A DNA stretch of 64,000 bases from Endozoicomonas sp. 8E (GTDB lineage Bacteria > Pseudomonadota > Gammaproteobacteria > Pseudomonadales > Endozoicomonadaceae). The position numbers were made by a program, and so were the translations under genes. Numbering within the stretch: position 1 is the first letter of the stretch; each line of letters opens with the position of its first letter. Shown here piece by piece: positions 54,995 through 63,259 of this stretch. Location of the stretch: NCBI RefSeq assembly GCF_032883915.1, contig NZ_CP120717.1, positions 677,501 through 741,500 on the forward strand, given 5' to 3'. The notes beneath the pieces were generated by a model that saw nothing but the letters and a program-made list of their open reading frames with translations, made no database searches and had not been told where the DNA came from.

Positions 54995-55948
54995 CTATTT
55001 TGCCCCAGCCTTGACCAGGGCTTTCGCGCAGTCGGTGTTGTCCTTCCGGGTTGCGATGGACAGCGGGGTAGTGCCAAGCTCAGTCCGGCTGTTGAGATCT
55101 GCCCCAGCGTTGATCAGGATTTCCACGCACTCAGTATTGCCGCTGATGGCTGCCGCGAACAGCGGGGTGGAGCCATCCGAAGTCCTGGCGACGTTGAGAT
55201 CCGCCCCGGCGTGGATCAGGATTTTCAGGCAATCGGTATTGCCTTTCCAAGCTGCGATGAAAAGTGGTGTGGCGCCATCCCGAGTCCTGGCGGCGTTGAT
55301 ATTCGCCCCGGCATTGATCAGGATTTCCAGACAATCGGTACTGCCATGCCAGGCTGCAGTGTAAAGCGGGGTGGCGCCATCCGACAAGGCAGCGTTGAGA
55401 TCCGCTCCGGCGTCGATCAGGAGTTTCACGCAATCGGTATGGCCTTTCCAGGCTGCAATGTAAAGCGATGTGGTGCCACCCGACAAGGCAGCGTTGGGAT
55501 TCGCTCCGGCGTCGATCAGGCGTTCGACGACGTCTATGTCCCCCATGCCGGATGCCAACATCAAGGCAGTGAAATCATCAGTCATAACCGCATTGACATT
55601 GACTCCTTCTGCCAGAGACCTTTCCACCTGATCCAGATCCCCGTTTACACAGGCAAGATAAAATGTCCGATCGGGGAAAAATGTATCCGGGTGAGATTCA
55701 CTGGTGTTCTGATTCACCACAGGCATCGGGTCTTGTCGGCACATCGCGCACCGGCGTGAGCTGATGGGCTGATCAGTAAAACACCTCGATATACAGTCCA
55801 GATCGAAGCGTTGGCCACAACATTGGGTTGTGACGACCACAGGCGCTTCACTTCGACCATGGAAGTCAGCCAGACAAATAGGACATTGATCAGCCTTTAC
55901 TGTTGACGGGGAGAAGGTAGTGAGCAATGCCACCCATAAGTAAAACAT
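54995..55948 (-). CDS. RA32, RING-like/ankyrin protein (317 aa)
   Basis: Start MFYLWVALLTTFSPSTVKAD at 55948; upstream the frame is open 12 codons because the usual TGA is CGG. RING motif CCGQRFDLDC with TDQPISSRR. About seven ankyrin units, several of the AWKGHTDCVKLLIDAGADLN type. It ends VKAGAK-TAG. The N-terminal half is the counterpart of RA28 in the duplicated four-gene block. Confidence 0.87.
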   Translation of the reverse strand: MFYLWVALLTTFSPSTVKADQCPICLADFHGRSEAPVVVTTQCCGQRFDLDCISRCFTDQPISSRRCAMCRQDPMPVVNQNTSESHPDTFFPDRTFYLACVNGDLDQVERSLAEGVNVNAVMTDDFTALMLASGMGDIDVVERLIDAGANPNAALSGGTTSLYIAAWKGHTDCVKLLIDAGADLNAALSDGATPLYTAAWHGSTDCLEILINAGANINAARTRDGATPLFIAAWKGNTDCLKILIHAGADLNVARTSDGSTPLFAAAISGNTECVEILINAGADLNSRTELGTTPLSIATRKDNTDCAKALVKAGAK

Positions 55949-56202
55949 CTGTGCTAGCCGATAAGTAGTACGGGTTAGATGCAAAGAAAGTATGGTAGTT
56001 CATTTGCATGGCTAACAAAGTTTGCTCTGGCTAAATAATCACGCATTGCAAAACTCGGAAGATGGGAACACCTGAAAGCTGTGTTTACTGGATAGCAAAA
56101 TGCCTTTCTTTTGTTCCCTTCCTTGCCTCGGACTCAATAAGGACTTTCACATAGACGGTATTGCCCAATTTGGTTGCACTGGACGGCGGGGTGGAGCCAC
56201 CT

Positions 56203-56973
56203 TTAGTCCAGGGCGTTGAGATGCTCCTCGGCTTCGATCAGTGCTTTCACGTATTCGGTATTGCCTCTGGCAACTGCGGCGCCTAGCGGGGAGGCGCCAT
56301 CCAAAGTCCTGTAGGCATTGAGATTCGCCCCGGATTGGATCAGGATTTCCAGGCAATCGGTATAGCCTTTCCAGGCTGCGATGAAAAGTGGGGTGGCGCC
56401 ATCCGAAGTCGTGGCGGCGTTGAGGTTAGCCCCGGCGTTGATCAGGAGTTTCACGCAGTCGGAGTTATTTTCCTGGGTAGCGAAGTACAGCGCGGTAGCG
56501 CCACTCGAATGTGCGGCGTTGGGGTTCGCCCCGGCGTTGATAAGGCGTTCGACGACGTCTATGTGCCCTCCATAGGACGCCAACATCAGGGCCGTTAAAT
56601 CATCATTCATAACGGCATTGACATTGACTCCTTCTGCCAGTGATCTTTCCACCTGTTCCAAATCCCCGTCTAAACAGGCACGAAAAAATGTCTGATCGGG
56701 GAAAAATGTATCCGGGTGAGATTCACTGGTGTTCAGGTTCACCAGAGGCATCGGGTTTTGCCGACACATCGCACAACGGCGTGAGCCGATGGGCTGATCA
56801 ATAAACCACTTTGAAACACAATCCAGATCGAAGAGGCGGCCACAACATTGAGTTTTGACAACCACAGGCGCTGAATCACGCCTTTGGAAGCAAGCCAAAC
56901 AAAAAGGACATTGATCGGCCTCCGGTTTCCAGGGGGAGAGGGCAGCGAGCAATGCCATCCACGAGAAGAACAT
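56203..56973 (-). CDS. RA33, RING-like/ankyrin protein (256 aa) ending at the shared frameshift
   Basis: Counterpart of RA29 (start MFFSWMALLAALSPWKPEAD, CPFC, CCGRLFDLDC) but with its own middle units (TTSDGATPLFIAAWKGYTDC), and so free of the RA23-like segment. About five ankyrin units end HLNALD-TAA. The shifted frame with the lost last unit and tail extends to about 56085. One of the shortest copies. Confidence 0.85.
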   Translation of the reverse strand: MFFSWMALLAALSPWKPEADQCPFCLACFQRRDSAPVVVKTQCCGRLFDLDCVSKWFIDQPIGSRRCAMCRQNPMPLVNLNTSESHPDTFFPDQTFFRACLDGDLEQVERSLAEGVNVNAVMNDDLTALMLASYGGHIDVVERLINAGANPNAAHSSGATALYFATQENNSDCVKLLINAGANLNAATTSDGATPLFIAAWKGYTDCLEILIQSGANLNAYRTLDGASPLGAAVARGNTEYVKALIEAEEHLNALD

Positions 56974-57149
56974 CTGTTTTGGTCAATAAGCACGGGTTAG
57001 ATCCAAACAAGCATGATAGTTCATTTATATGGCTATCACAGTTTGCTGTGACCAAATAATCATGAATATCAAAAAACCGGAAGATGGGAACACCTGAAAG
57101 TCGTGGTTACTGAATAACACTCCGACTTTCTTTTGTTCCTTTCCTTACC

Positions 57150-57917
57150 TCATTTTCCCTGCTTTGCCTCGGCCTCTGTAAGGACTTTCACGCAGTTGGT
57201 ATTGCCCATTTTGGTTGCGATGGACACTGGGGTGGAGCCATCCAAAGTCCTGGCGGCATTGAGATCCACCCCGACGTGGATCAGGATTTCCACGCAATCG
57301 GCATAGCCTTTCCAGGCTGCGATGAAAAGCGGGGTGGCGCCATCCAAAGTCCTGGCGGCGTTGAGATCCGCCCCGGCGTTGATCAGGATTTCCAAACAAT
57401 CGGTATTGCCCTTCAAAGCTGCGACGAAAAGCGGGGTGGTGCCATCCAAAGTTCTGGCAGCGTTGGGATTCGCCCCGGCGTTGATCAGACGTTCGACGAC
57501 GTCCGTGTGCCCCATAATGGATGCCAGCATCAAGGCAGTGAGACCATTAACCATCACGGCATTGAGATTGACTCCTTCTGCCAGTGACCTCTCCAACTGA
57601 TCCAAATCCCCGTCATAACAGGCATCATAAAATGTCCAATCGGGGAAAAATGTATCCGGGTGAGATTCACAGGTGTTCTGATTCACCACAGGCATCGGGT
57701 CTTGCCGACACATCGCACACCGGCGTGAGCCGATGGGCTGATTAAGAAAACACCTCGTAATACAGTCCAGATCGAAGCGTTGGCCACAACATTGGGTTTT
57801 GACGACCTCAGGCGCTGGATCACGGTCATGGAAGTAAGCCAAACAAATAGGACATTGATCAGCCTTCACTGTCCATGGGGAGAGGGCAGCGAGCAATGCC
57901 ACAAATAAGTAGAGCAT
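57150..57917 (-). CDS. RA34, RING-like/ankyrin protein (255 aa)
   Basis: Start MLYLFVALLAALSPWTVKAD at 57917; the frame is open 12 codons further up. RING motif CCGQRFDLDC after an AYFHDRDPAPEVV spacer. About five ankyrin units, three of them nearly identical (AARTLDGxTPLFVAA). It ends TEAEAKQGK. The flanking leaders equal those of RA30, whose place it takes in the duplicated block. Confidence 0.87.
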   Translation of the reverse strand: MLYLFVALLAALSPWTVKADQCPICLAYFHDRDPAPEVVKTQCCGQRFDLDCITRCFLNQPIGSRRCAMCRQDPMPVVNQNTCESHPDTFFPDWTFYDACYDGDLDQLERSLAEGVNLNAVMVNGLTALMLASIMGHTDVVERLINAGANPNAARTLDGTTPLFVAALKGNTDCLEILINAGADLNAARTLDGATPLFIAAWKGYADCVEILIHVGVDLNAARTLDGSTPVSIATKMGNTNCVKVLTEAEAKQGK

Positions 57918-58053
57918 CTGTGCTAGCCAATAAGCAATGCGGGTTAGGTGCAAAGAAAGTATGGTAGCTCATTTGTATGGCTATCAAAGTTTGCTGTGAC
58001 TAAATAATCACGAATTTCTAAAACTCAGAAGATGGGAACTCCTTAAAGCCATG

Positions 58054-59148
58054 TTACAGGATAATACAGTACCCTTCATTTGTTCTCTTCGAAGTCTTGG
58101 CCTCGATAAGGGCCAGTGCGCAGTCGATGTTGTTCATCTCGATTGCGATGGACAGCGGGGTGGCGCCATCACTGGTTCTGGCCGCGTTGATATCCGCCCC
58201 GGCGTTAATCAGGAGTTTCGCGCAGCTGGAGTTATTTTCCTGGACAGCGAGGAACAGCGGGGTGGTACCATCCGGCAAGGCGGCGTTGAGATCCGCCCCA
58301 TTTTTGATCAGGAGTTCCACGGAGCCTGAAGAGCCCCTGGAGGCTGCAATGAGTAGCAGCGTGTTGCCATCCCTGAACCGGGTGTTGAGATCTGCCTCGT
58401 CTTTGATCAAGAGTTCCACGCACTTGAAATAGCCTCTCGAAACAGCGATGAACAGGGGGGTGGCGCCATCCGAAGTCTTGGAGATGTTGGGATCTGCCCC
58501 GGCATTGAGCAGGCGTTTCACGCAGCCGGTTCTGCCTATGTCAGCAGCAAAGTACAGTGCGGTGGCGCCCGTCACAGTTCGGGCGTTGATATCCGCCCTG
58601 GCCTTGAGCAGGCGTTTCACGCAGTTGGTCTTGCCCTGCTGGGCAGCCATCATCAGCGCGGTGGCGCCGTCCTCAGTCCGGGCGGTATTGACGTCGGCCC
58701 CAGCCTTGATCAGGCGGTCGACGATCACTTCATCCCCCTCATTGGATGCCAACATCAAGGGAGTATCCTTCTTCATGACGGCATTGACATTGACTCCTTC
58801 TGCCAGTGCTCTGAACACCTGTCTCCGGTCCCCGATTGAACAGGCATTATAAAACATCAGATTGGGGAAAAATTTAGCCTGGTGAGATTTACCGGTGTTC
58901 AAATTCATCACAGGGAACGGGTCTCTCCGGCAATACGCGCACTGGCGGCGGTCTATGGGTACTTCAAGAAATAGCTGCGTTATACAGTCCACATGGTAGC
59001 GGTGGCCACATTGGGTTTGAAATACAGGTTTGATGGCCACAGCCGTCACATCGTGACCATGGAAGTCTTCCAAACAAATAGGACAGGCATCGTTCGTCGA
59101 CGCTACGTCAGGTCCCATGGGAAAAGGCGAGTGAGTAGTGGCATCCAC
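58054..59148 (-). CDS. RA35, RING-H2/ankyrin protein (364 aa), duplicate of RA31
   Basis: GTG start at 59148 with AGGAGG at 59157-59162, 8 nt upstream. Differences from RA31 are few: DFHGHDVTAV for DFHGRDVTAV, VKRLLNAGADPNISK for VKFLLNAGADPNIPK, and MNNIDC for MDNIDC. The RING ligands are intact (QCGHRYHVDC). Flanking sequence is also shared, so the whole locus was duplicated recently. Confidence 0.9.
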   Translation of the reverse strand: MDATTHSPFPMGPDVASTNDACPICLEDFHGHDVTAVAIKPVFQTQCGHRYHVDCITQLFLEVPIDRRQCAYCRRDPFPVMNLNTGKSHQAKFFPNLMFYNACSIGDRRQVFRALAEGVNVNAVMKKDTPLMLASNEGDEVIVDRLIKAGADVNTARTEDGATALMMAAQQGKTNCVKRLLKARADINARTVTGATALYFAADIGRTGCVKRLLNAGADPNISKTSDGATPLFIAVSRGYFKCVELLIKDEADLNTRFRDGNTLLLIAASRGSSGSVELLIKNGADLNAALPDGTTPLFLAVQENNSSCAKLLINAGADINAARTSDGATPLSIAIEMNNIDCALALIEAKTSKRTNEGYCIIL

Positions 59149-59156
59149 CAGTAAAG

Positions 59157-59162
59157 CCTCCT
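59157..59162 (-). promoter_or_regulatory. Shine-Dalgarno of RA35
   Basis: AGGAGG on the minus strand with 8 nt spacing to the GTG start, as in RA31; one base in the spacer differs (CTTTACTG against TTTTACTG). Confidence 0.85.
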
Positions 59163-59356
59163 CGTTATTTTATTCAATGAGTTATCCACATAAGTCTTGG
59201 ACACCAAAAAAGTACGATAATTCAGTTTTATGGCTATTAAATTTGCTGTGACTAAATAATCACGCATTTCAAAACACAGAAGCCGGGAATACCTGAAAGC
59301 TGTGTTTAGCGGGTAACACAACGCCTTTGTTTTGTTCTCTTCCTTGCTTCAATTCC

Positions 59357-60604
59357 CTACTTTGCCCCAGCCTTGATCAGGGCTTTCGCGCAGCCGGTGT
59401 TGCCCTTCTGGGTTGCGATGGACAGTGGGGTAGTGCCAAGCTTAGTCCAGCTGTTGAGATCTGCCCCGGCACTGATCAGGAGTTTCACGCAGTCGGTATA
59501 ACCCTTCAGGGCTGCGATGAACAGTGCGGTAGCGCCATTCTCAAACCGGGCGTTGAGATCCGCCCCAGTGTTGATCAGGAGTTTCACGCAATCGGTGTTA
59601 TTTTCTTGTGCAGCCGCGAAGAGTGGGGTGGCGCCCTCCTGAGTTCGGGCGTTGAGATCCGCCCCGGCGTTGATCAGTAGTTTCAAGCAGTCGGTATTGC
59701 CCTTCTGGGCAGCGACAAACAATGCGGTAGCGCCACTCCTGTTGACGGCGTTGAGATCGGCCTCAGTATGGATCAGGAGTTTCACGCAGTCGGTATTGCC
59801 CTCCTGGGCAGCGACCATCAGTGCGGTGGCCCCACTCAAAGTTCGTGCGTTGATATTTGCGCTGCCTTCGATCAGGGCTTTCAAACAGTCGGTATTACCA
59901 TTCTGGGCTGCGATGAACAGCGGGGTGGCACCATCCAGCAAGGCGGCGTTGATATCCGCCCCGGCGTTGATCAGGAGTTTCGCGCAGTCGGTATTGCCTA
60001 TCTGGGCAGCAATCCACAGCGCAGTGGCGCCACCCTTAGCCCTGGCGTTGAGATCCGCTTTGGCTTCGATCAGGGCTTTCAAGCAGTTGGTGTTATTTTC
60101 CTGGGCAGCATGGAGCAGCGAAGTGCCGCCATCCTCAGTCCGAGCCGCGTTAACGTCTGCCCCAGCCTTGATCAGGCGTACGGTGACATCCGTGTGCCCG
60201 TTGCTGGATGCCAGCATCAAGGCAGTGAAACCATCATTCATAGCAGCATTGACATTGACGCCTTCTGCCAGTGACCTCTCCACCTGATCCAAATCTCCGT
60301 CACAACAGGCATCATAAAGCGTCTGATCGGGGAAAAATGTATCCGGGTGAGATTCACTGGTGTTCTGATTCACCACAGGCATCGGGTCTTGCCGACACAT
60401 CGCGCATCGGCGTGAGCCGATGGGCTGATCAAAAAAACACCTCGAAATACAGTCCAGATCGAAGCGTTGGCGACAACATTGGGTTTTGACGACCACGGGC
60501 GCTACACTTCGGCCATGAAAGTCAGCCAGACAAATAGGACAGTGATCAGCCTTCAATGTCCATGGGGAGAGGGTAGCGAGCAATGCCATACATAAGTAGA
60601 ACAT
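59357..60604 (-). CDS. RA36, RING-like/ankyrin protein (415 aa)
   Basis: Start MFYLCMALLATLSPW; the RING motif is the most degenerate, CCRQRFDLDC (Arg for Gly, Gln for His). About ten ankyrin units, including EGSANINARTLSGATALMVA and an EADLNAVNRSGATALFVAA unit not seen elsewhere. It ends IKAGAK-TAG, with the untranslated tail region following. Confidence 0.87.
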   Translation of the reverse strand: MFYLCMALLATLSPWTLKADHCPICLADFHGRSVAPVVVKTQCCRQRFDLDCISRCFFDQPIGSRRCAMCRQDPMPVVNQNTSESHPDTFFPDQTLYDACCDGDLDQVERSLAEGVNVNAAMNDGFTALMLASSNGHTDVTVRLIKAGADVNAARTEDGGTSLLHAAQENNTNCLKALIEAKADLNARAKGGATALWIAAQIGNTDCAKLLINAGADINAALLDGATPLFIAAQNGNTDCLKALIEGSANINARTLSGATALMVAAQEGNTDCVKLLIHTEADLNAVNRSGATALFVAAQKGNTDCLKLLINAGADLNARTQEGATPLFAAAQENNTDCVKLLINTGADLNARFENGATALFIAALKGYTDCVKLLISAGADLNSWTKLGTTPLSIATQKGNTGCAKALIKAGAK

Positions 60605-60741
60605 CTGTGTTGGTCAATAAGTAGCTCGGGTTAGATACAAAAAAGGTATCGTAGTTCATTTGTATGGCTATCACAGTTTGCTCTGACCAAATAATCATGA
60701 ATATCAAAAAACCGGAAGATGGGAACACCTGAAAGCTGTTT

Positions 60742-61530
60742 TTACTGGATAGCAAAATGCCTTTCATTTGCTCCCTTCCTTTCTTTGGCCGCGCTAAGGG
60801 CGTTGACGCAGTCGGTATAGCCCAACCTGGTTGCGATGGACAGCGGGGTAGCGCCATCCGAAGTCCTGGCGGCGTCGAGATCCGCCCCGAAGTGGATCAG
60901 GATTTCCACGCAATCGGTGTAGCCGCTCGAGGCTGCGATGAATAGCGGGGTGGCACCATCCGTAGTCCTGGCGGCGTTGAGATCCGCCCCGGCGTTGAGC
61001 AGTATTTCCACGCAATCGGTGTTGCCTTTCAAAGCTGCGATGAAAAGCGGGGTGGCGCCATTCTAGGCTCTGGCGGCGTTGAGATTCGCTCCGGCGTTGA
61101 TCAGGCGTTCGACGACGTCCGTGTGCCCTCCGGAGGCTGCCAACATCAAGGGCGTGAAATCATCAGTCATAACGGCATTGACATTGACTCCTTCTGCCAG
61201 TGACTTTTCCACCTGATCCAAATCCCCGCCATAACAGGCATCATAAAAGGTCTGATCGGGGAAAAATGCATCAGGGTGCGATTCACCAGTATTCCAATTC
61301 AAAACAGGGATCGGGTTTTGCCGACAATACCCGCACTGGCGAGAGCCTGTGGGCTGAATAACAAATTGCCTCGTAAGGCAGTCCAGATGGTAGAAGTGGC
61401 CACATCGGGTGTTGACGAACACAGACGCTGTATTACGGTTATGGAAGCAATCCAGACAAATTTCAATTAGATCGGCCTTCAGTGTCCATGAGAAGAGGGC
61501 AGCGATCAATGTCATCCATAAGTAGAACAT
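60742..61530 (-). pseudogene. RA37, RING-H2-type/ankyrin gene interrupted by TAG
   Basis: From ATG 61530 (MFYLWMTLIAALFSW) the frame encodes an RA30-like RING (EICLDC, RCGHFYHLDC, CGYC) and two ankyrin units, then meets TAG at 61063-61065. It continues in the same frame (NGATPLFIAALKGNTDC) for 106 codons to the tail GANERHFAIQ. Paralogs have TSNGATPLF at this point, so a TCG to TAG change is likely. A 155-residue truncated RING protein could still be made. The gene is otherwise undamaged, so the mutation is recent. Confidence 0.85.
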
Positions 61531-61671
61531 ATGTACTAGCCAATAAATAAGCAGTGCGGGTTAGGTACAAAGGAAATATAGTAGTTTATTTGCGTGGCTA
61601 TTAAAGTTTGCTGTGACTGGATAATCACGAATTTCCAAAACTCAGAAAATGGGAACACCTTAAAGCCGTGT

Positions 61672-63060
61672 TTACAGGATAACGCAGTACCCTTTATTTG
61701 TTCCCTCCGCTGCCTCGGCCTTGATAAGGGCCTCTGCGCAGTCGTTGTTGCCCTTCTTAATTGCGATGGACAATGCAGTCGCACCATCCCAATATCTGGT
61801 GGCTTTGAGATCTGCCCCAAAGTTGAGCAGGAGTTTCAGGCATTCGACATTGCCCTTCAAGGCTGCGATGAACAGCGGGGTGGCACCATCCGGCAAGGCA
61901 GTGTTGGGATTCGCACCGGCGTTGAGCAGGAGTTTCACGCACTGGGTATTGCCCTCTTGAGCTGCCATGTAGAGCGGGGTGGTGCCATCCGAAGTCCGGG
62001 GGGTGTTGGGATTCGCACCCGCGTTGAGCAGGAGTTCCACAAAGTCGGTGGAATTTTCATGCGAAGCTACTAAGAACAGCGGGGTGGTGCCATCCAAAGT
62101 CCGGGGGAGGTTGAGATTCGCCCCGGCGTCGATTAGTAGTTTTCCAATGTCGGTGTGATTTTCTTCTGCAGCGAGAAACAACGGGGTGGAGCCATAATTA
62201 TCCCGGGCGTCGAGATTCGCCCCGGATTTGATCAGGATTTCTGCGCAATCGGTATTGCCTTTCCAGACTGCGACGAACAGAGGAGTGGAGCCATCTGAAG
62301 TTCTGGCAGTTTCGAGAGTCGCCCCTTTTTCAATCAGAAGTTGTAAGCACTCGGTATTGCCCTTCATTGCTGCGAGTAACAGTGGGGTGGTGCCCCACAC
62401 GTCGGCGTTGAGATCTGCCCCGTCGGCAATCAGGGTTCGCACCTTTTCGGTATTGCCCATGAGGACTTCGATGAGCAGTGGAGGGATGCTTTTGAGATCC
62501 GCCCCTTTGTCGATCAGGAGTTGCGCACACTCGGTCTTGCCCTCCAGAACTGCAATGAGAAGCGCGGTGAGACCATCTCCAGTTCTGGTAGCGCCGACCT
62601 TCGCCCCAGCGTTGAGCTGGCGTTCGATGACTGTCCTGTTCCCACTACAGGATCCCAGCATCAAGGCAGTGAGACCATATTTCATAACGGCATTGATATT
62701 GACTCCCTCTGCCAGTGACTTATCTACCTGGTCGTAATCCCCTTGAATACAGGCATCGTAAAACGTCTCATCGGGGAAAAACTTATCCGGGTGAGATTGA
62801 CTGGTGCTCTGATTTTTCACAGGCATCGGGTTTTGCCGACACATTGCGCACTGGCGTGAGCCGATAGGTTTTGTAAAATATTGACTCGTAAGACAGCCCA
62901 GATGGAATGTGTGGCGACAATGGGTCATGCATTTGGTTTTGTCGGCGTCTACTGGCGCCACATCGTGGCCATGGAAATAATCCAAACAAATAGCACAGAC
63001 ATCGTCCTTCGAGCTTACTTCAGTACCCATGGGGAAAAGGGGTTGAGTATTGATATTCAT
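61672..63060 (-). CDS. RA38, RING-H2/ankyrin protein (462 aa), type B with Shine-Dalgarno
   Basis: The start MNINTQPLFPMGTEV at 63060 is set by GGAGG 8 nt upstream; the frame extends to 63108. RING ligands are complete: CAIC, HCRHTFHLGC, CAMC, with an inserted ADKTKCMT segment like RA8. About ten ankyrin units are the most diverged in the window (for example LLIEVLMGNTEKVRTLIADG), one unit is shortened, and some lack the usual Cys. C-terminus EGTNKGYCVIL. It probably represents an early-branching member. Confidence 0.9.
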   Translation of the reverse strand: MNINTQPLFPMGTEVSSKDDVCAICLDYFHGHDVAPVDADKTKCMTHCRHTFHLGCLTSQYFTKPIGSRQCAMCRQNPMPVKNQSTSQSHPDKFFPDETFYDACIQGDYDQVDKSLAEGVNINAVMKYGLTALMLGSCSGNRTVIERQLNAGAKVGATRTGDGLTALLIAVLEGKTECAQLLIDKGADLKSIPPLLIEVLMGNTEKVRTLIADGADLNADVWGTTPLLLAAMKGNTECLQLLIEKGATLETARTSDGSTPLFVAVWKGNTDCAEILIKSGANLDARDNYGSTPLFLAAEENHTDIGKLLIDAGANLNLPRTLDGTTPLFLVASHENSTDFVELLLNAGANPNTPRTSDGTTPLYMAAQEGNTQCVKLLLNAGANPNTALPDGATPLFIAALKGNVECLKLLLNFGADLKATRYWDGATALSIAIKKGNNDCAEALIKAEAAEGTNKGYCVIL

Positions 63061-63068
63061 AAGTAAAA

Positions 63069-63073
63069 CCTCC
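63069..63073 (-). promoter_or_regulatory. Shine-Dalgarno of RA38
   Basis: GGAGG on the minus strand, 8 nt before ATG 63060. With RA31 and RA35 it shows the same ribosome site position that is overwritten by an ATG in type A copies. Confidence 0.8.
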
Positions 63074-63259
63074 GTGTTATTTAAGAAGCCATACAACTTT
63101 AGATACAAAAAAAGTACGATAGTTCAATTTAATGACTAAAAAGTTTGCTGTGGTTAAATAGTTACCAATTTCAAAAACGCAGAAGATGGGAACACCTGAA
63201 AGCCGCGGTTACCGGATAACACAAGGCCTTTTTTTCGCTCCCTTCCTCGCCTCAGTTCC

